From Empedobacter tilapiae (GTDB lineage Bacteria; Bacteroidota; Bacteroidia; Flavobacteriales; Weeksellaceae): a DNA stretch of 64,000 bases. The notes beneath the pieces were generated by a model. It saw only the letters and a program-made list of their open reading frames with translations. It made no database searches and had not been told where the DNA came from. The translations under genes and the position numbers were made by a program. The stretch lies in assembly GCF_004785645.1 (NCBI RefSeq), contig NZ_SRPE01000007.1, positions 62,001-126,000 of the forward strand, in the 5' to 3' direction. The first letter of the stretch is position 1; every line of letters begins with the position of its first letter. Shown here piece after piece: positions 42,835-50,520 of this stretch.

Positions 42835-42842
42835 CAAATATA
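42835..42842 (-). promoter_or_regulatory. -7 promoter box (TATATTTG) of the efflux operon
   Basis: Exact TAnnTTTG match on the minus strand, 30 bases before the regulator start codon and directly beside the inverted repeat at 42844. Confidence 0.6.
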
Positions 42843-42843
42843 A

Positions 42844-42877
42844 AATAGTTAGTTCGTTTTACACAGAACTAACTATT
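42844..42877. promoter_or_regulatory. Operator-like inverted repeat of the efflux operon
   Basis: Perfect 12-bp arms AATAGTTAGTTC (42844-42855) and GAACTAACTATT (42866-42877) with a 10-base spacer. It covers the region upstream of the -7 box where the -33 element should sit, so bound repressor would block polymerase. Confidence 0.65.
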
Positions 42878-43028
42878 CTTTTTTCAAATATTTAACAATA
42901 AATTAAATTAATATTTATGCTAATTCATGTTTTTTATTCAACAAAAAATATACCAAAACACTTATAATAAACACATTAAGATACAATTTCTAAGATTTTT
43001 ATGTAACAAATCAATAACATTATACTAT

Positions 43029-43589
43029 TTATCCAAGGTGAAAACAAATAGATGTATTCTTTAAAAAATTGTTAATTTTAACAATATCTTCTTCATAATC
43101 ATATTTCAAATCATCATGAAATTTTTCAAAAAGCGATTGAATTAATTTCAGCCTACCTGATTGATATTTGTATAATTTTTCGGCATTATCTCCAGTTGTA
43201 TAAGTTGCAAAAAGATAAGGATAACGACTAAAAGATTCTTGAATAATATATTTTCTTAATTCAAATTCTGATACTTTATCTTTTGTAATTTGAACATGAT
43301 AATTAACAATTCCACTCAATGTTTTTAGTGTCAATAACAGCTGCCGATGACTCCTATTAATATTAATCTGATTGATTAAATGATGAGACTTTTCAAACTG
43401 TAAATCAATCTTTTCATATATACTTTTCACACGATATTGCAGATCATTTTCATCCTCTAATAACTGAAAATGCAAATGCTCTACTAAAGCTTCATCTTTA
43501 TTGATAAGACGCAAAAGAAGTTTATCTTTTTCTTTTGAAGGAAGATCTAAAATAGAGTTTTTCAATTCAGGAACGTCTTTCAATTTCAT
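43029..43589 (-). CDS. Conserved hypothetical protein
   Basis: A 186-residue, probably helical cytosolic protein from the ATG at 43589 (MKLKDVPELKNSILDLPSKE). The longer frame to 43700 would start upstream of the promoter box at 43625-43632. The segments KDKLLLRLINKDEALVEHLHFQLLEDENDLQYRV and HRQLLLTLKTLSGIVNYHVQITKDKVSEFELR are amphipathic helices. There is no signal peptide or membrane segment. It is divergent from the membrane protein gene at 43708. I do not recognise a characterised family. Confidence 0.7.
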   Translation of the reverse strand: MKLKDVPELKNSILDLPSKEKDKLLLRLINKDEALVEHLHFQLLEDENDLQYRVKSIYEKIDLQFEKSHHLINQININRSHRQLLLTLKTLSGIVNYHVQITKDKVSEFELRKYIIQESFSRYPYLFATYTTGDNAEKLYKYQSGRLKLIQSLFEKFHDDLKYDYEEDIVKINNFLKNTSICFHLG

Positions 43590-43624
43590 ACTTTTTTTAT
43601 TTGTTGTTAGCTTGTTTAAAAGTA

Positions 43625-43632
43625 CAAAATTA
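43625..43632 (-). promoter_or_regulatory. -7 promoter box (TAATTTTG)
   Basis: Exact TAnnTTTG match on the minus strand, 36 bases before the ATG at 43589. It supports that start over the longer frame. Confidence 0.5.
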
Positions 43633-43707
43633 TTCAAGAAAATTCGTTTTATCCAAAACGAACAAATCATATAAATAATGTATATTCGAAAAAAAATCAT
43701 AACCTAA

Positions 43708-44313
43708 ATGTCAAAATCACTCAAAATTTACATCATCTTCTCAATTGTTCTTATTCTATTTTTATTGAGTTTAAACCTGATTGGTTTGAATTTAAAAGGA
43801 GAATATACCTATCAAATCCTTGTTTGGACTTGGATTATTTTCACCTTTTACATCGTAATTAAATTTTGGAAAATCATCTACATCAAAATTTATGGATTTC
43901 TGCTTTTTGCTTTAGTTGGATTGAGCATTTTACCAATGGCTATCCCTTTTTTCTCTATTCTTAGTTTTTTATTTAATCTAAACACAATACAAACCATTAA
44001 AGTAAACGATAAATACAAAATAGTTGTTACGAAAAAAGTTATGGCAATGAAACGTGCTTATATCTATAATAATGAATCAAAATTTCTTGTTTTAGAAAAA
44101 TCAAACAATATTGCAAGGCCAGATTATAGTGATATTGTTTCTGAAACATTGAATCTCAATTCTGATGATCCCAAATTATATGAATTAGAAAATACACCTA
44201 TTCAGCAGGCTAAATTAATTTCTGTTAACAAGGATAGTATTGGAATTGAATATCAAATTCTCAACAAAAAGAAAATTATTTATCATAATCTTAACGAAAC
44301 TTATGGTTATTAA
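43708..44313 (+). CDS. Membrane protein of unknown function
   Basis: A 201-residue protein with three hydrophobic helices in the first 95 residues (IYIIFSIVLILFLLSLNLIG; YQILVWTWIIFTFYIVIKFW; YGFLLFALVGLSILPMAIPFF). A hydrophilic C-terminal domain of about 100 residues follows (VNDKYKIVVTKKVMAMKRAYIYNNES). No known motif. It is divergent from 43029-43589; a one-mismatch box TATATTCG lies at 43681-43688. The function is not recognised. Confidence 0.65.
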   Translation: MSKSLKIYIIFSIVLILFLLSLNLIGLNLKGEYTYQILVWTWIIFTFYIVIKFWKIIYIKIYGFLLFALVGLSILPMAIPFFSILSFLFNLNTIQTIKVNDKYKIVVTKKVMAMKRAYIYNNESKFLVLEKSNNIARPDYSDIVSETLNLNSDDPKLYELENTPIQQAKLISVNKDSIGIEYQILNKKKIIYHNLNETYGY

Positions 44314-44337
44314 ACGTATTTCGTGATTTATAATCCG

Positions 44338-44345
44338 TACTTTTG
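44338..44345 (+). promoter_or_regulatory. -7 promoter box (TACTTTTG)
   Basis: Exact TAnnTTTG match 23 bases before the ATG at 44369. Confidence 0.55.
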
Positions 44346-44368
44346 CACTCCGAAAAAAGGATTACATT

Positions 44369-44815
44369 ATGAAAAGCGTTGTAGAACACAGAAAATTACT
44401 TGGAGTTGATAAAAATGTTACTCTAAAAGAGTTGAAAACAATTTACAGAAATACGATGAAAGATGCGCATCCTGATAAATTTATCAACGACGAAGCAGGT
44501 AAAATAGAAGCTGAAGAAAAAAGTAAAGTTGTGATCGAAGCTTACCACTTTTTAGTAAGTGTAAATCCTGAAACGCACGAAAAAAACAAAGAAGAATATA
44601 CTGCTACAACGGCAAAATCTAACATTCATGATTTTTATATGGATGAGCAAATTTTGAAAGTAGAACATTTAGACGGAAATCATTACGAATATTTCGGTGT
44701 TCCTAAAAATACGTACATCAAAATGGTTAATTCTGATTCTCCAAGCCGTTTTGCAAGAAGACATATTTATGGGAAATTTACGCATAGAAAAGCTGGTGAA
44801 GCAATGAAAGATTAA
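44369..44815 (+). CDS. J-domain protein with C-terminal KTSC domain
   Basis: A 148-residue protein in two parts. Residues about 6-72 form a J domain (KLLGVDKNVTLKELKTIYRNTMKDAHPDKF) with the diagnostic HPD tripeptide that stimulates DnaK ATP hydrolysis. After a linker, residues about 96-142 form a KTSC domain (VEHLDGNHYEYFGVPKNTYIKMVNSDSPSRFARRHIYGKF), a short module of unknown function often linked to nucleic-acid proteins. There is no Gly/Phe-rich region or zinc finger, so it is a specialised co-chaperone rather than DnaJ. Monocistronic, with its own promoter and terminator. Confidence 0.82.
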   Translation: MKSVVEHRKLLGVDKNVTLKELKTIYRNTMKDAHPDKFINDEAGKIEAEEKSKVVIEAYHFLVSVNPETHEKNKEEYTATTAKSNIHDFYMDEQILKVEHLDGNHYEYFGVPKNTYIKMVNSDSPSRFARRHIYGKFTHRKAGEAMKD

Positions 44816-44836
44816 TTATCTGAACGATATAAAACT

Positions 44837-44866
44837 AAAAAACCACTTCTTGAGAAGTGGTTTTTT
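44837..44866. terminator. Bidirectional terminator
   Basis: AAAAAACCACTTC (44837-44849) and GAAGTGGTTTTTT (44854-44866), loop TTGA. The same stem sequence recurs at 63894. Confidence 0.85.
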
Positions 44867-44882
44867 TATACTTATAATTTGA

Positions 44883-45857
44883 TTAGTTTCCTAAAATGTA
44901 ATTAAAAATCAACGGTGCTACGATAGTTGCATCAGATTCGATCATGTATTTTGGTGTATCGATATCTAATTTACCCCAAGTAATTTTCTCGTTTGGAACA
45001 GCTCCTGAATAAGATCCGTAAGATGTCGTAGAGTCAGAAATTTGACAGAAATACGCCCAGAAAGGAACATCAGTCCACTCTAAATCTTGGTACATCATTG
45101 GAACAACACAAATAGGGAAATCTCCTGAGATACCACCTGCAATTTGGAAGAAACCAACTCCTTTACCTTCAGAATTCGCACGATACCATTCTGTTAAGTA
45201 AATCATGTATTCAATTCCAGATTTTACTGTAGATGCTTTTAAATTTCCTTTGATTACATTAGACGCAAAAATGTTTCCTGTTGTAGAATCTTCCCAACCT
45301 GGACAAACAATCGGTAAATTTTTCTCAGCTGCAGCAACAATCCAAGAATCTTTAGGATCAATTTCGTAATATTGCTCTAAAACTCCAGAATTTACAACTT
45401 GGTATAAGAATTCGTGTGGTAAATAACGCTCACCTTTTTCTTCTGCCGCATGCCAAACATTCTCTAAATGCTCTTGTAAACGACGAAAAGCTTCCTCCTC
45501 TGGAATACAAGTATCTGTAACACGGTTGAAATGTGTATCTAACAGCTCGCGCTCTTGCTCTGGTGTTAAATCACGGTAATTGGGAATTCTTTTATAATGA
45601 GAATGCGCAACTAAATTCATTACGTCTTCTTCTAAATTTGCTCCTGTACAAGAAATGATATGCACTTTATCTTGGCGAATCATCTCAGCTAATGAAATTC
45701 CTAATTCAGCAGTAGACATTGCTCCACCCAAAGAAATTAACATTTTACCACCTTCTAACAAGTGTTGCTCATATCCTTTTGCAGCATCAACTAAAGCAGC
45801 TGCATTAAAGTGTCTATAGTTATGTTCTATAAACTGACTGATTGGTCCTTTACTCAT
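44883..45857 (-). CDS. Deoxyhypusine-synthase-like enzyme
   Basis: A 324-residue member of the deoxyhypusine synthase family, NAD-dependent enzymes that move an aminobutyl group from a polyamine. The GGKMLISLGGAMSTAELG segment, HIISCTGANLEEDVMN, WIVAAAEKNLPIVCPGWEDSTTGN, and GSYSGAVPNEKITWGKLDID with the catalytic lysine (K296) are conserved. Bacteria have no eIF5A to modify, so bacterial members are thought to transfer the group to a polyamine or related amine, for example in homospermidine synthesis. It follows arginine decarboxylase by 28 bases in the same operon, which places it in polyamine synthesis from agmatine. Confidence 0.87.
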   Translation of the reverse strand: MSKGPISQFIEHNYRHFNAAALVDAAKGYEQHLLEGGKMLISLGGAMSTAELGISLAEMIRQDKVHIISCTGANLEEDVMNLVAHSHYKRIPNYRDLTPEQERELLDTHFNRVTDTCIPEEEAFRRLQEHLENVWHAAEEKGERYLPHEFLYQVVNSGVLEQYYEIDPKDSWIVAAAEKNLPIVCPGWEDSTTGNIFASNVIKGNLKASTVKSGIEYMIYLTEWYRANSEGKGVGFFQIAGGISGDFPICVVPMMYQDLEWTDVPFWAYFCQISDSTTSYGSYSGAVPNEKITWGKLDIDTPKYMIESDATIVAPLIFNYILGN

Positions 45858-45885
45858 TTTATTTGTTTTTTTTATTTAAATTCAA

Positions 45886-47268
45886 TTATTTGTATCCCAA
45901 AGTATTCAACACATCTTGATGCGTTTGCTCTTCGGAATATACTTTTGCTTCATAATTTTCGTCAATCAAAATATATTTGGGTTGAGGAATCAAACAGTGA
46001 TTAATTCCACCAAATCCACTAATATTATCTTGATATGCTCCTGTATTAAAGAAACCAATATACAATGGTTTTGCTTGATCATATTTCGGAAGATAAATAG
46101 CGTTTACGTGTTGTTCTGAGTTATAATAATCATCAGAATCACATGTTAAACCTCCTAATAACACACGCTCATACTTATCGTACCAACGGTTAATTGGCAA
46201 CATTACAAATCGTTTCGAAATTGCCCAAGCATCTGGCAAAGTTGTCATAAAAGAAGAATCAATCATATCCCAATATTCCTTATCATTTTGTTTCTTTTGA
46301 TAAAGAATTTTGTAGACCACTCCTCCACTTTCTCCTACTGTAAATGAGCCAAATTCTGTAAAAATGTTTGGAACAGGAATTCCTTCTTCATCACAAATCA
46401 TTTTAATTTGCAACAAGATTTCTTTCGCCATGTATTCGTAATCATATTCGAAATTCAACGAATTTTTGATTGGGAATCCACCTCCAATATTCAAACTATC
46501 TAATTCTGGACAAACTTTTTTAAGGTTTACATAAACTCTCAAACATTTTGTCAACTCATTCCAATAATATGAATTGTCTTTAATTCCTGTATTAATAAAG
46601 AAATGAAGCATTTTCAATTTAATGCGTTCATTTGGTTTTACCATTGTTTGATAAAACGGTACAATATCCTTGTAGCCAATTCCTAAACGAGAAGTATAAA
46701 ACTCAAATTTCGGTTCTTCTTCAGATGCAATACGAATTCCGATTTCAAAATCGCCTTCTATCGCTTCCGAAAACAAATCAACTTCTTCGTAATTATCAAT
46801 CACTGTGATTGTTTTACGATGTCCGCTGTTTACCAAACGAGCAATATTTTCTACATATTCCTCACGTTTGAAACCGTTACAAACAACATATTGATCGTCA
46901 TTAATCAATCCTTCTCCAATCAAATTTTCGACAATATTAATGTCAAATGCAGAAGATGTCTCGATGTGAATATGGTTTTTTAATGCTTCGCCTAAAATAT
47001 GACGAAAGTGAGAACTTTTTGTACAATAACAATAATTGTAAGTTCCTTCATAGTTTAACTCTTCACGCGCTTTTTCAAACCAACCTTTCGCTTTTTGTAT
47101 ATTTTGCGAGATTTTAGGTAAATAAGTAAATTTCAATGGTGTTCCATGTTCTTCGACCAAAGCTTTTAGGTCAATTCCATTAAATTTTAAGTACTCTCCA
47201 TCTAATTCAAATTCATCTTGTGGAAAGTCAAATGATTGCGTGATTAAATCTATGTATTTAGTTTTCAT
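45886..47268 (-). CDS. speA: Biosynthetic arginine decarboxylase (fold III, PLP)
   Basis: A 460-residue PLP-dependent decarboxylase of the alanine-racemase fold. YCTKSSHF carries the PLP lysine (K84), GGGFPIKNSLNF is the phosphate-binding glycine motif, GSFTVGESGGVVYKI lies in the middle, and LLGGLTCDSDD contains the catalytic Cys of the C-x-x-D motif. It is shorter than E. coli SpeA and lacks its inserted helical domain, the usual Bacteroidota form. It makes agmatine, the precursor of putrescine and spermidine. It heads the operon with the DHS-like gene. A -7 box at 47509-47516 gives a leader of about 235 bases holding a 45-codon ORF. Confidence 0.87.
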   Translation of the reverse strand: MKTKYIDLITQSFDFPQDEFELDGEYLKFNGIDLKALVEEHGTPLKFTYLPKISQNIQKAKGWFEKAREELNYEGTYNYCYCTKSSHFRHILGEALKNHIHIETSSAFDINIVENLIGEGLINDDQYVVCNGFKREEYVENIARLVNSGHRKTITVIDNYEEVDLFSEAIEGDFEIGIRIASEEEPKFEFYTSRLGIGYKDIVPFYQTMVKPNERIKLKMLHFFINTGIKDNSYYWNELTKCLRVYVNLKKVCPELDSLNIGGGFPIKNSLNFEYDYEYMAKEILLQIKMICDEEGIPVPNIFTEFGSFTVGESGGVVYKILYQKKQNDKEYWDMIDSSFMTTLPDAWAISKRFVMLPINRWYDKYERVLLGGLTCDSDDYYNSEQHVNAIYLPKYDQAKPLYIGFFNTGAYQDNISGFGGINHCLIPQPKYILIDENYEAKVYSEEQTHQDVLNTLGYK

Positions 47269-47332
47269 TATGCTTTATAAATGTTACGTGTGTTTAATAA
47301 TTCTAAAAAATTTGCGAGAAAAATTTAGGGTA

Positions 47333-47470
47333 TTACAGACGTATCGCATAATATACATTGCGAAGCAATAAAGGGAAAGAATAATTCTTAGACTCTTTTC
47401 TATTCATTAAAAGTAATGCGTTGAGATTTTTTCTATTTTCAACGCTTTCGAATAAAAGGTTAAAACTCAT
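47333..47470 (-). CDS. Possible 45-residue leader peptide or small protein upstream of speA
   Basis: An uninterrupted 46-codon frame begins at the ATG at 47470 and ends at the TAA at 47333, inside the predicted speA leader and about 33 bases after the expected RNA start. The product begins MSFNLLFESV and ends NVYYAIRL, with five Arg and many Leu and Asn. A second in-frame ATG at 47407 would give 24 residues. Codons are ordinary for this genome. There is no signal peptide or membrane helix. The position, before a metabolic gene and overlapping hairpins, suggests a translated leader that could sense arginine or polyamines; a free small protein is equally possible. Confidence 0.4.
   Translation of the reverse strand: MSFNLLFESVENRKNLNALLLMNRKESKNYSFPLLLRNVYYAIRL
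47418..47445 (-). promoter_or_regulatory. Hairpin in the speA leader
   Basis: GCGTTGA (47418-47424) pairs with TCAACGC (47439-47445) around a 14-base loop. Further on in the RNA, ATTGC-TTC-GCAAT (47357-47369) can form a second hairpin, and CGCA near 47360 can alternatively pair with TGCG near 47346. No canonical terminator T run follows. Confidence 0.4.
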
Positions 47471-47508
47471 CAACTTTTTTATTAAAAAAAATTATAAAAT
47501 ACTTGTCG

Positions 47509-47516
47509 CAAATATA
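47509..47516 (-). promoter_or_regulatory. -7 promoter box (TATATTTG) for the speA operon
   Basis: Exact TAnnTTTG match on the minus strand. The next candidate closer to speA was not found, so the transcript should carry a leader of about 235 bases over the stretch 47269-47503. Confidence 0.5.
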
Positions 47517-47583
47517 AGTTTTTTAATTCTGTTAAAAAGATAAAATAATATTAAAATTTAGCTGATAAAAGCTATATTGAATG

Positions 47584-48123
47584 TTATTCTTCAATATTCA
47601 AATTAGGGAATTTATTTTTTAATAAAGGTAAATCACGAGAACTTTGATTTGACAAACTCAATTTTCCATTCTTGTAATCAAAAAATAATTCACCAAAATA
47701 TTTTACTTTGCCTTTTTCAATATTGAAATCGATATTAATTGGTAAATCTAATGTTGAATTTGACAAGCCTCCATTAGAGAAAACTCTAAATGTAGTAAAT
47801 TGATATTTACCATTCTTTTCCTTGATTGCAAAAAAATACACAGCTTTTTCATTATCAAAAAAATCAGGTTTAAATTTCATTTTAACAGTTTGTGATGGAT
47901 TTATCCTAACAGATTTTTGACCATAAAAATGATCTATATCCTCTCCTGTATAAAAATATAGATAACTATTAAAAATAGGTTTCTCATTTTTAAAAGACAT
48001 TGTACCTACAATCATACCATCATTGGAGTATGTATTAATCTCTTGAGGAATATTATTAGATGGTAAAGTTGCACAAGAGGTAGTGATTAAAAAAATAATA
48101 ATTAAAGCTAAAATTTTATTCAT
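47584..48123 (-). CDS. Putative lipoprotein of unknown function
   Basis: A 179-residue lipoprotein with signal peptide and lipobox (ITTSC, Cys17). The mature part is rich in short beta strands (IVGTMSFKNEKPIFNSYLYFYTG, VYFFAIKEKNGKYQFTTFRVFSNGG, INIDFNIEKGKVKYFGELFFDYKNG). It shows a carrier-like or immunoglobulin-like pattern but no motif I can name. The gene stands alone upstream of the speA leader; its weak stem TAGCT/AGCTA after the stop is not a convincing terminator. Confidence 0.7.
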   Translation of the reverse strand: MNKILALIIIFLITTSCATLPSNNIPQEINTYSNDGMIVGTMSFKNEKPIFNSYLYFYTGEDIDHFYGQKSVRINPSQTVKMKFKPDFFDNEKAVYFFAIKEKNGKYQFTTFRVFSNGGLSNSTLDLPINIDFNIEKGKVKYFGELFFDYKNGKLSLSNQSSRDLPLLKNKFPNLNIEE

Positions 48124-48244
48124 ATTTATATCATTGTTATCTGTAAAAATAATTATTTTTCATCAATCTCATTAAATTATTATAATAATCAACAATTGTT
48201 CAAAAATTTATTTTTTCTTTAAGGTTTAGCAAGGTTAAATATTG

Positions 48245-48252
48245 TATTTTTG
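48245..48252 (+). promoter_or_regulatory. -7 promoter box (TATTTTTG) for the parA cluster
   Basis: Exact TAnnTTTG match 22 bases before the parA start codon. Confidence 0.55.
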
Positions 48253-48273
48253 AAATCGTTTTGAACGTAAATT

Positions 48274-49047
48274 ATGGGTAAAATTATTGCTATTGCTAAC
48301 CAAAAAGGTGGTGTTGGTAAAACGACAACTTCGTTAAACCTTGCCGCTTCATTAGGTGTTTTAGAGAAAAAAGTTTTATTAATTGACGCAGATCCGCAAG
48401 CAAATGCAACATCTGGTTTGGGTTTTGATTTGGATGAAATCGAAGCAGGAACCTATGAAGTATTGGAAAATGAAGTGCTTGCGAGCAAAGCTATTTTACA
48501 ATCAGAATCGCCAAACCTAGACTTGATGCCTGCTCATTTAGATTTAGTTGCTGCCGAGATTGAGATTGTAGATTACGAGAACCGCGAATACATGTTAAAA
48601 AACGCGTTGTCAGAAATCAAAGATCAATATGATTATATTATTATAGATTGTGCGCCTTCACTTGGCTTGATTACTTTGAACGCGCTTACAGCTGCTGATT
48701 CTGTGATTATTCCTATTCAGTGCGAATATTTCGCGTTAGAAGGTTTAGGTAAATTATTAAATACGATAAAAGGAATTCAACAACATCACAACAAAGAACT
48801 AGATATAGAAGGTTTATTGTTAACGATGTACGATTCGCGCTTACGCCTTTCTAATCAGGTGTTAGACGAAGTGAACAATCATTTTCCGCAAATGGTTTTC
48901 AAAACAATTATTACTCGAAATGTGCGTTTGTCAGAAGCACCAAGTTTTGGCGAAACAATTATTCAGTACGACGCAGCAAGTAAAGGTGCAGAAAATTACT
49001 TAAATTTAGCGCGTGAATTTTTAATTAACAACAACGATACAGTTTAA
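48274..49047 (+). CDS. parA: Chromosome-partitioning ATPase ParA (Soj)
   Basis: A 257-residue deviant-Walker ATPase. It opens MGKIIAIANQKGGVGKTTTSLNLAASL, with both lysines of the KGGVGKTT motif (K11 and K16), and continues with LLIDADPQANATSG and YDYIIIDCAPSLGLITLNAL. The length is that of chromosomal ParA, without an N-terminal HTH, so it is not plasmid type Ia. ParA forms nucleoid-bound gradients that pull ParB-parS complexes and the origin apart. parB follows after 5 bases. The cluster continues through DUF5683, dapB, lepB and wbqC. Confidence 0.94.
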   Translation: MGKIIAIANQKGGVGKTTTSLNLAASLGVLEKKVLLIDADPQANATSGLGFDLDEIEAGTYEVLENEVLASKAILQSESPNLDLMPAHLDLVAAEIEIVDYENREYMLKNALSEIKDQYDYIIIDCAPSLGLITLNALTAADSVIIPIQCEYFALEGLGKLLNTIKGIQQHHNKELDIEGLLLTMYDSRLRLSNQVLDEVNNHFPQMVFKTIITRNVRLSEAPSFGETIIQYDAASKGAENYLNLAREFLINNNDTV

Positions 49048-49052
49048 ATAAA

Positions 49053-49943
49053 ATGGCAAAGCCAAATAAAAATAATCGCTTGGGACGTGGATTATCTGCT
49101 CTATTAAAGGATGAACCAACTGTAAAAACAGCACAAGATGAAGGTGCAAAAAAATTGGTTGGAAACATTTTGGAAATAGATTTAGAAAAAATCACCGCGA
49201 ATCCTTGGCAACCACGAACTAATTTCGATAAAAAAGCTTTAGAGGAATTGGTTTCGTCTATTCAAACATTAGGCGTTATTCAACCGATTACGATTCGTAA
49301 AAAACCAACTGGAGAATATGAATTGATTTCTGGTGAAAGACGTTTTCGCGCTTCACAACTAGCTGGAAAAAAAACAATTCCGGCTTATGTTCGTTTAGCA
49401 AATGACCAAGAAATGCTAGAAATGGCATTAGTCGAAAATATTCAGCGTCAAGATTTAGATGCGATTGAAATTGCACTTTCTTACCAACAATTGATTGATG
49501 AAATCAAGTTAACGCAAGAGGAATTAAGTAAACGTGTTGGAAAAGATAGAACGTCTATTACCAATTATTTACGCTTGTTGAAATTAGACCCAATCATCCA
49601 AACAGGAATTCGTGACGGAATGATTTCAATGGGACATGGCCGCGCTTTGATGGCAATTGATGACACTGATTTACAATTTGATATTTACGAAAAAATTGTC
49701 AAAAACAATTTATCTGTTCGTGATACAGAACGTTTAATCAAATCGATAAAAGAAGGAAAACCAGAGAAAAAAGCAACAAATGAATTGCCTTCTCAGTACA
49801 AAGAAGCGTTGAGTTCTATTTCAAATACATTGAATACGAAAGTTGAAATAAAACGTGCGAATAATGGAAAAGGTAAAATCATTTTGAATTTTACTTCTGA
49901 TGATGAGTTTGAACGATTAAGAAAATTTTTAAATGAAAATTAA
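49053..49943 (+). CDS. parB: Chromosome-partitioning protein ParB
   Basis: A 296-residue CTP-dependent DNA clamp. It begins with a Lys/Arg-rich segment including RLGRGLSALL, the usual ParA-activating N-terminus. The ParB/Srx domain has NPWQPRTNFD and LISGERRFRASQLAG with the G-E-R-R nucleotide motif. The DNA-binding part has MALVENIQRQDLDAIEIALSYQQL and the HTH TQEELSKRVGKDRTSITNYLRLL. The C-terminal dimerisation domain ends KIILNFTSDDEFERLRKFL. I did not find a parS 16-mer of the common TGTTTCACGTGAAACA type in this window. The last 11 bases overlap the DUF5683 gene. Confidence 0.94.
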   Translation: MAKPNKNNRLGRGLSALLKDEPTVKTAQDEGAKKLVGNILEIDLEKITANPWQPRTNFDKKALEELVSSIQTLGVIQPITIRKKPTGEYELISGERRFRASQLAGKKTIPAYVRLANDQEMLEMALVENIQRQDLDAIEIALSYQQLIDEIKLTQEELSKRVGKDRTSITNYLRLLKLDPIIQTGIRDGMISMGHGRALMAIDDTDLQFDIYEKIVKNNLSVRDTERLIKSIKEGKPEKKATNELPSQYKEALSSISNTLNTKVEIKRANNGKGKIILNFTSDDEFERLRKFLNEN

Positions 49944-50511
49944 AGTATTCTTACTTGGATTAACTATTTCTTCGACGTTTGCTTTTGGTCAAGTTAAAGC
50001 TGACTCTTTAGTAGTTGTCGAAAATAATGTTATTGTAAACGATACGATGAGCGTAACTAAAGAAGCATTAATGGAAAAAAGTCCAATTAGAGCCTCTTTG
50101 TATTCGGCTATTTTGCCTGGTGCTGGACAATTGTACAACAAAAAATGGTTAAAAGCACCTATTGCGCTTGGTTTGGTCGGTACAGGAACAGGTTTCACTA
50201 TTTATTACAATAATTTATACAAAAAATACCGAAAAGCATATATTGCTGTAAGAGAAGGAACGCCAAACGAATTCACAGGAATTTTATCTCCAGATCAACT
50301 AGCAGTTATTCAAGATGATTACAAACGCAAACGCGATTATAGTGTAGCCTTAACTGCATTGGCTTATTTACTAAATATAGTTGATGCAACTGTAGATGCA
50401 CATTTATTTACAGTTCGTAATGACACAGAAATGTCATTCAAACCAACAGTTATTCAAGATCAAATGACATTAGAGCCAGTTTTAGGATTGGCATTTAACT
50501 TAAAATTTTAG
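49933..50511 (+). CDS. DUF5683 protein, secreted/membrane
   Basis: A 192-residue protein with a signal peptide ending near STFAFGQ. The block SPIRASLYSAILPGAGQLYNKKWLKAPIALGLVGTGTGFTIYYNN (two lines of conserved Gly/Pro and a hydrophobic helix) is typical of DUF5683. A second hydrophobic stretch (VALTALAYLLNIVDATVDAHLFTV) is followed by a barrel-like C-terminal strand (LGLAFNLKF). The role is unknown. Its start lies inside the end of parB (11-base overlap) and dapB follows after 9 bases, the order conserved in flavobacteria. Confidence 0.8.
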   Translation: MKIKVFLLGLTISSTFAFGQVKADSLVVVENNVIVNDTMSVTKEALMEKSPIRASLYSAILPGAGQLYNKKWLKAPIALGLVGTGTGFTIYYNNLYKKYRKAYIAVREGTPNEFTGILSPDQLAVIQDDYKRKRDYSVALTALAYLLNIVDATVDAHLFTVRNDTEMSFKPTVIQDQMTLEPVLGLAFNLKF

Positions 50512-50520
50512 AAATTACAG

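Noticed and set aside
45810-46119. Two ORFs of 64 and 67 codons on the plus strand over the speA end
   Set aside because: Antisense to the C-terminal codons of arginine decarboxylase; no promoter box or family resemblance.
48124-50511. parS centromere near parAB
   Set aside because: No sequence close to the common 16-bp parS palindrome was seen around parA/parB or elsewhere in the window.
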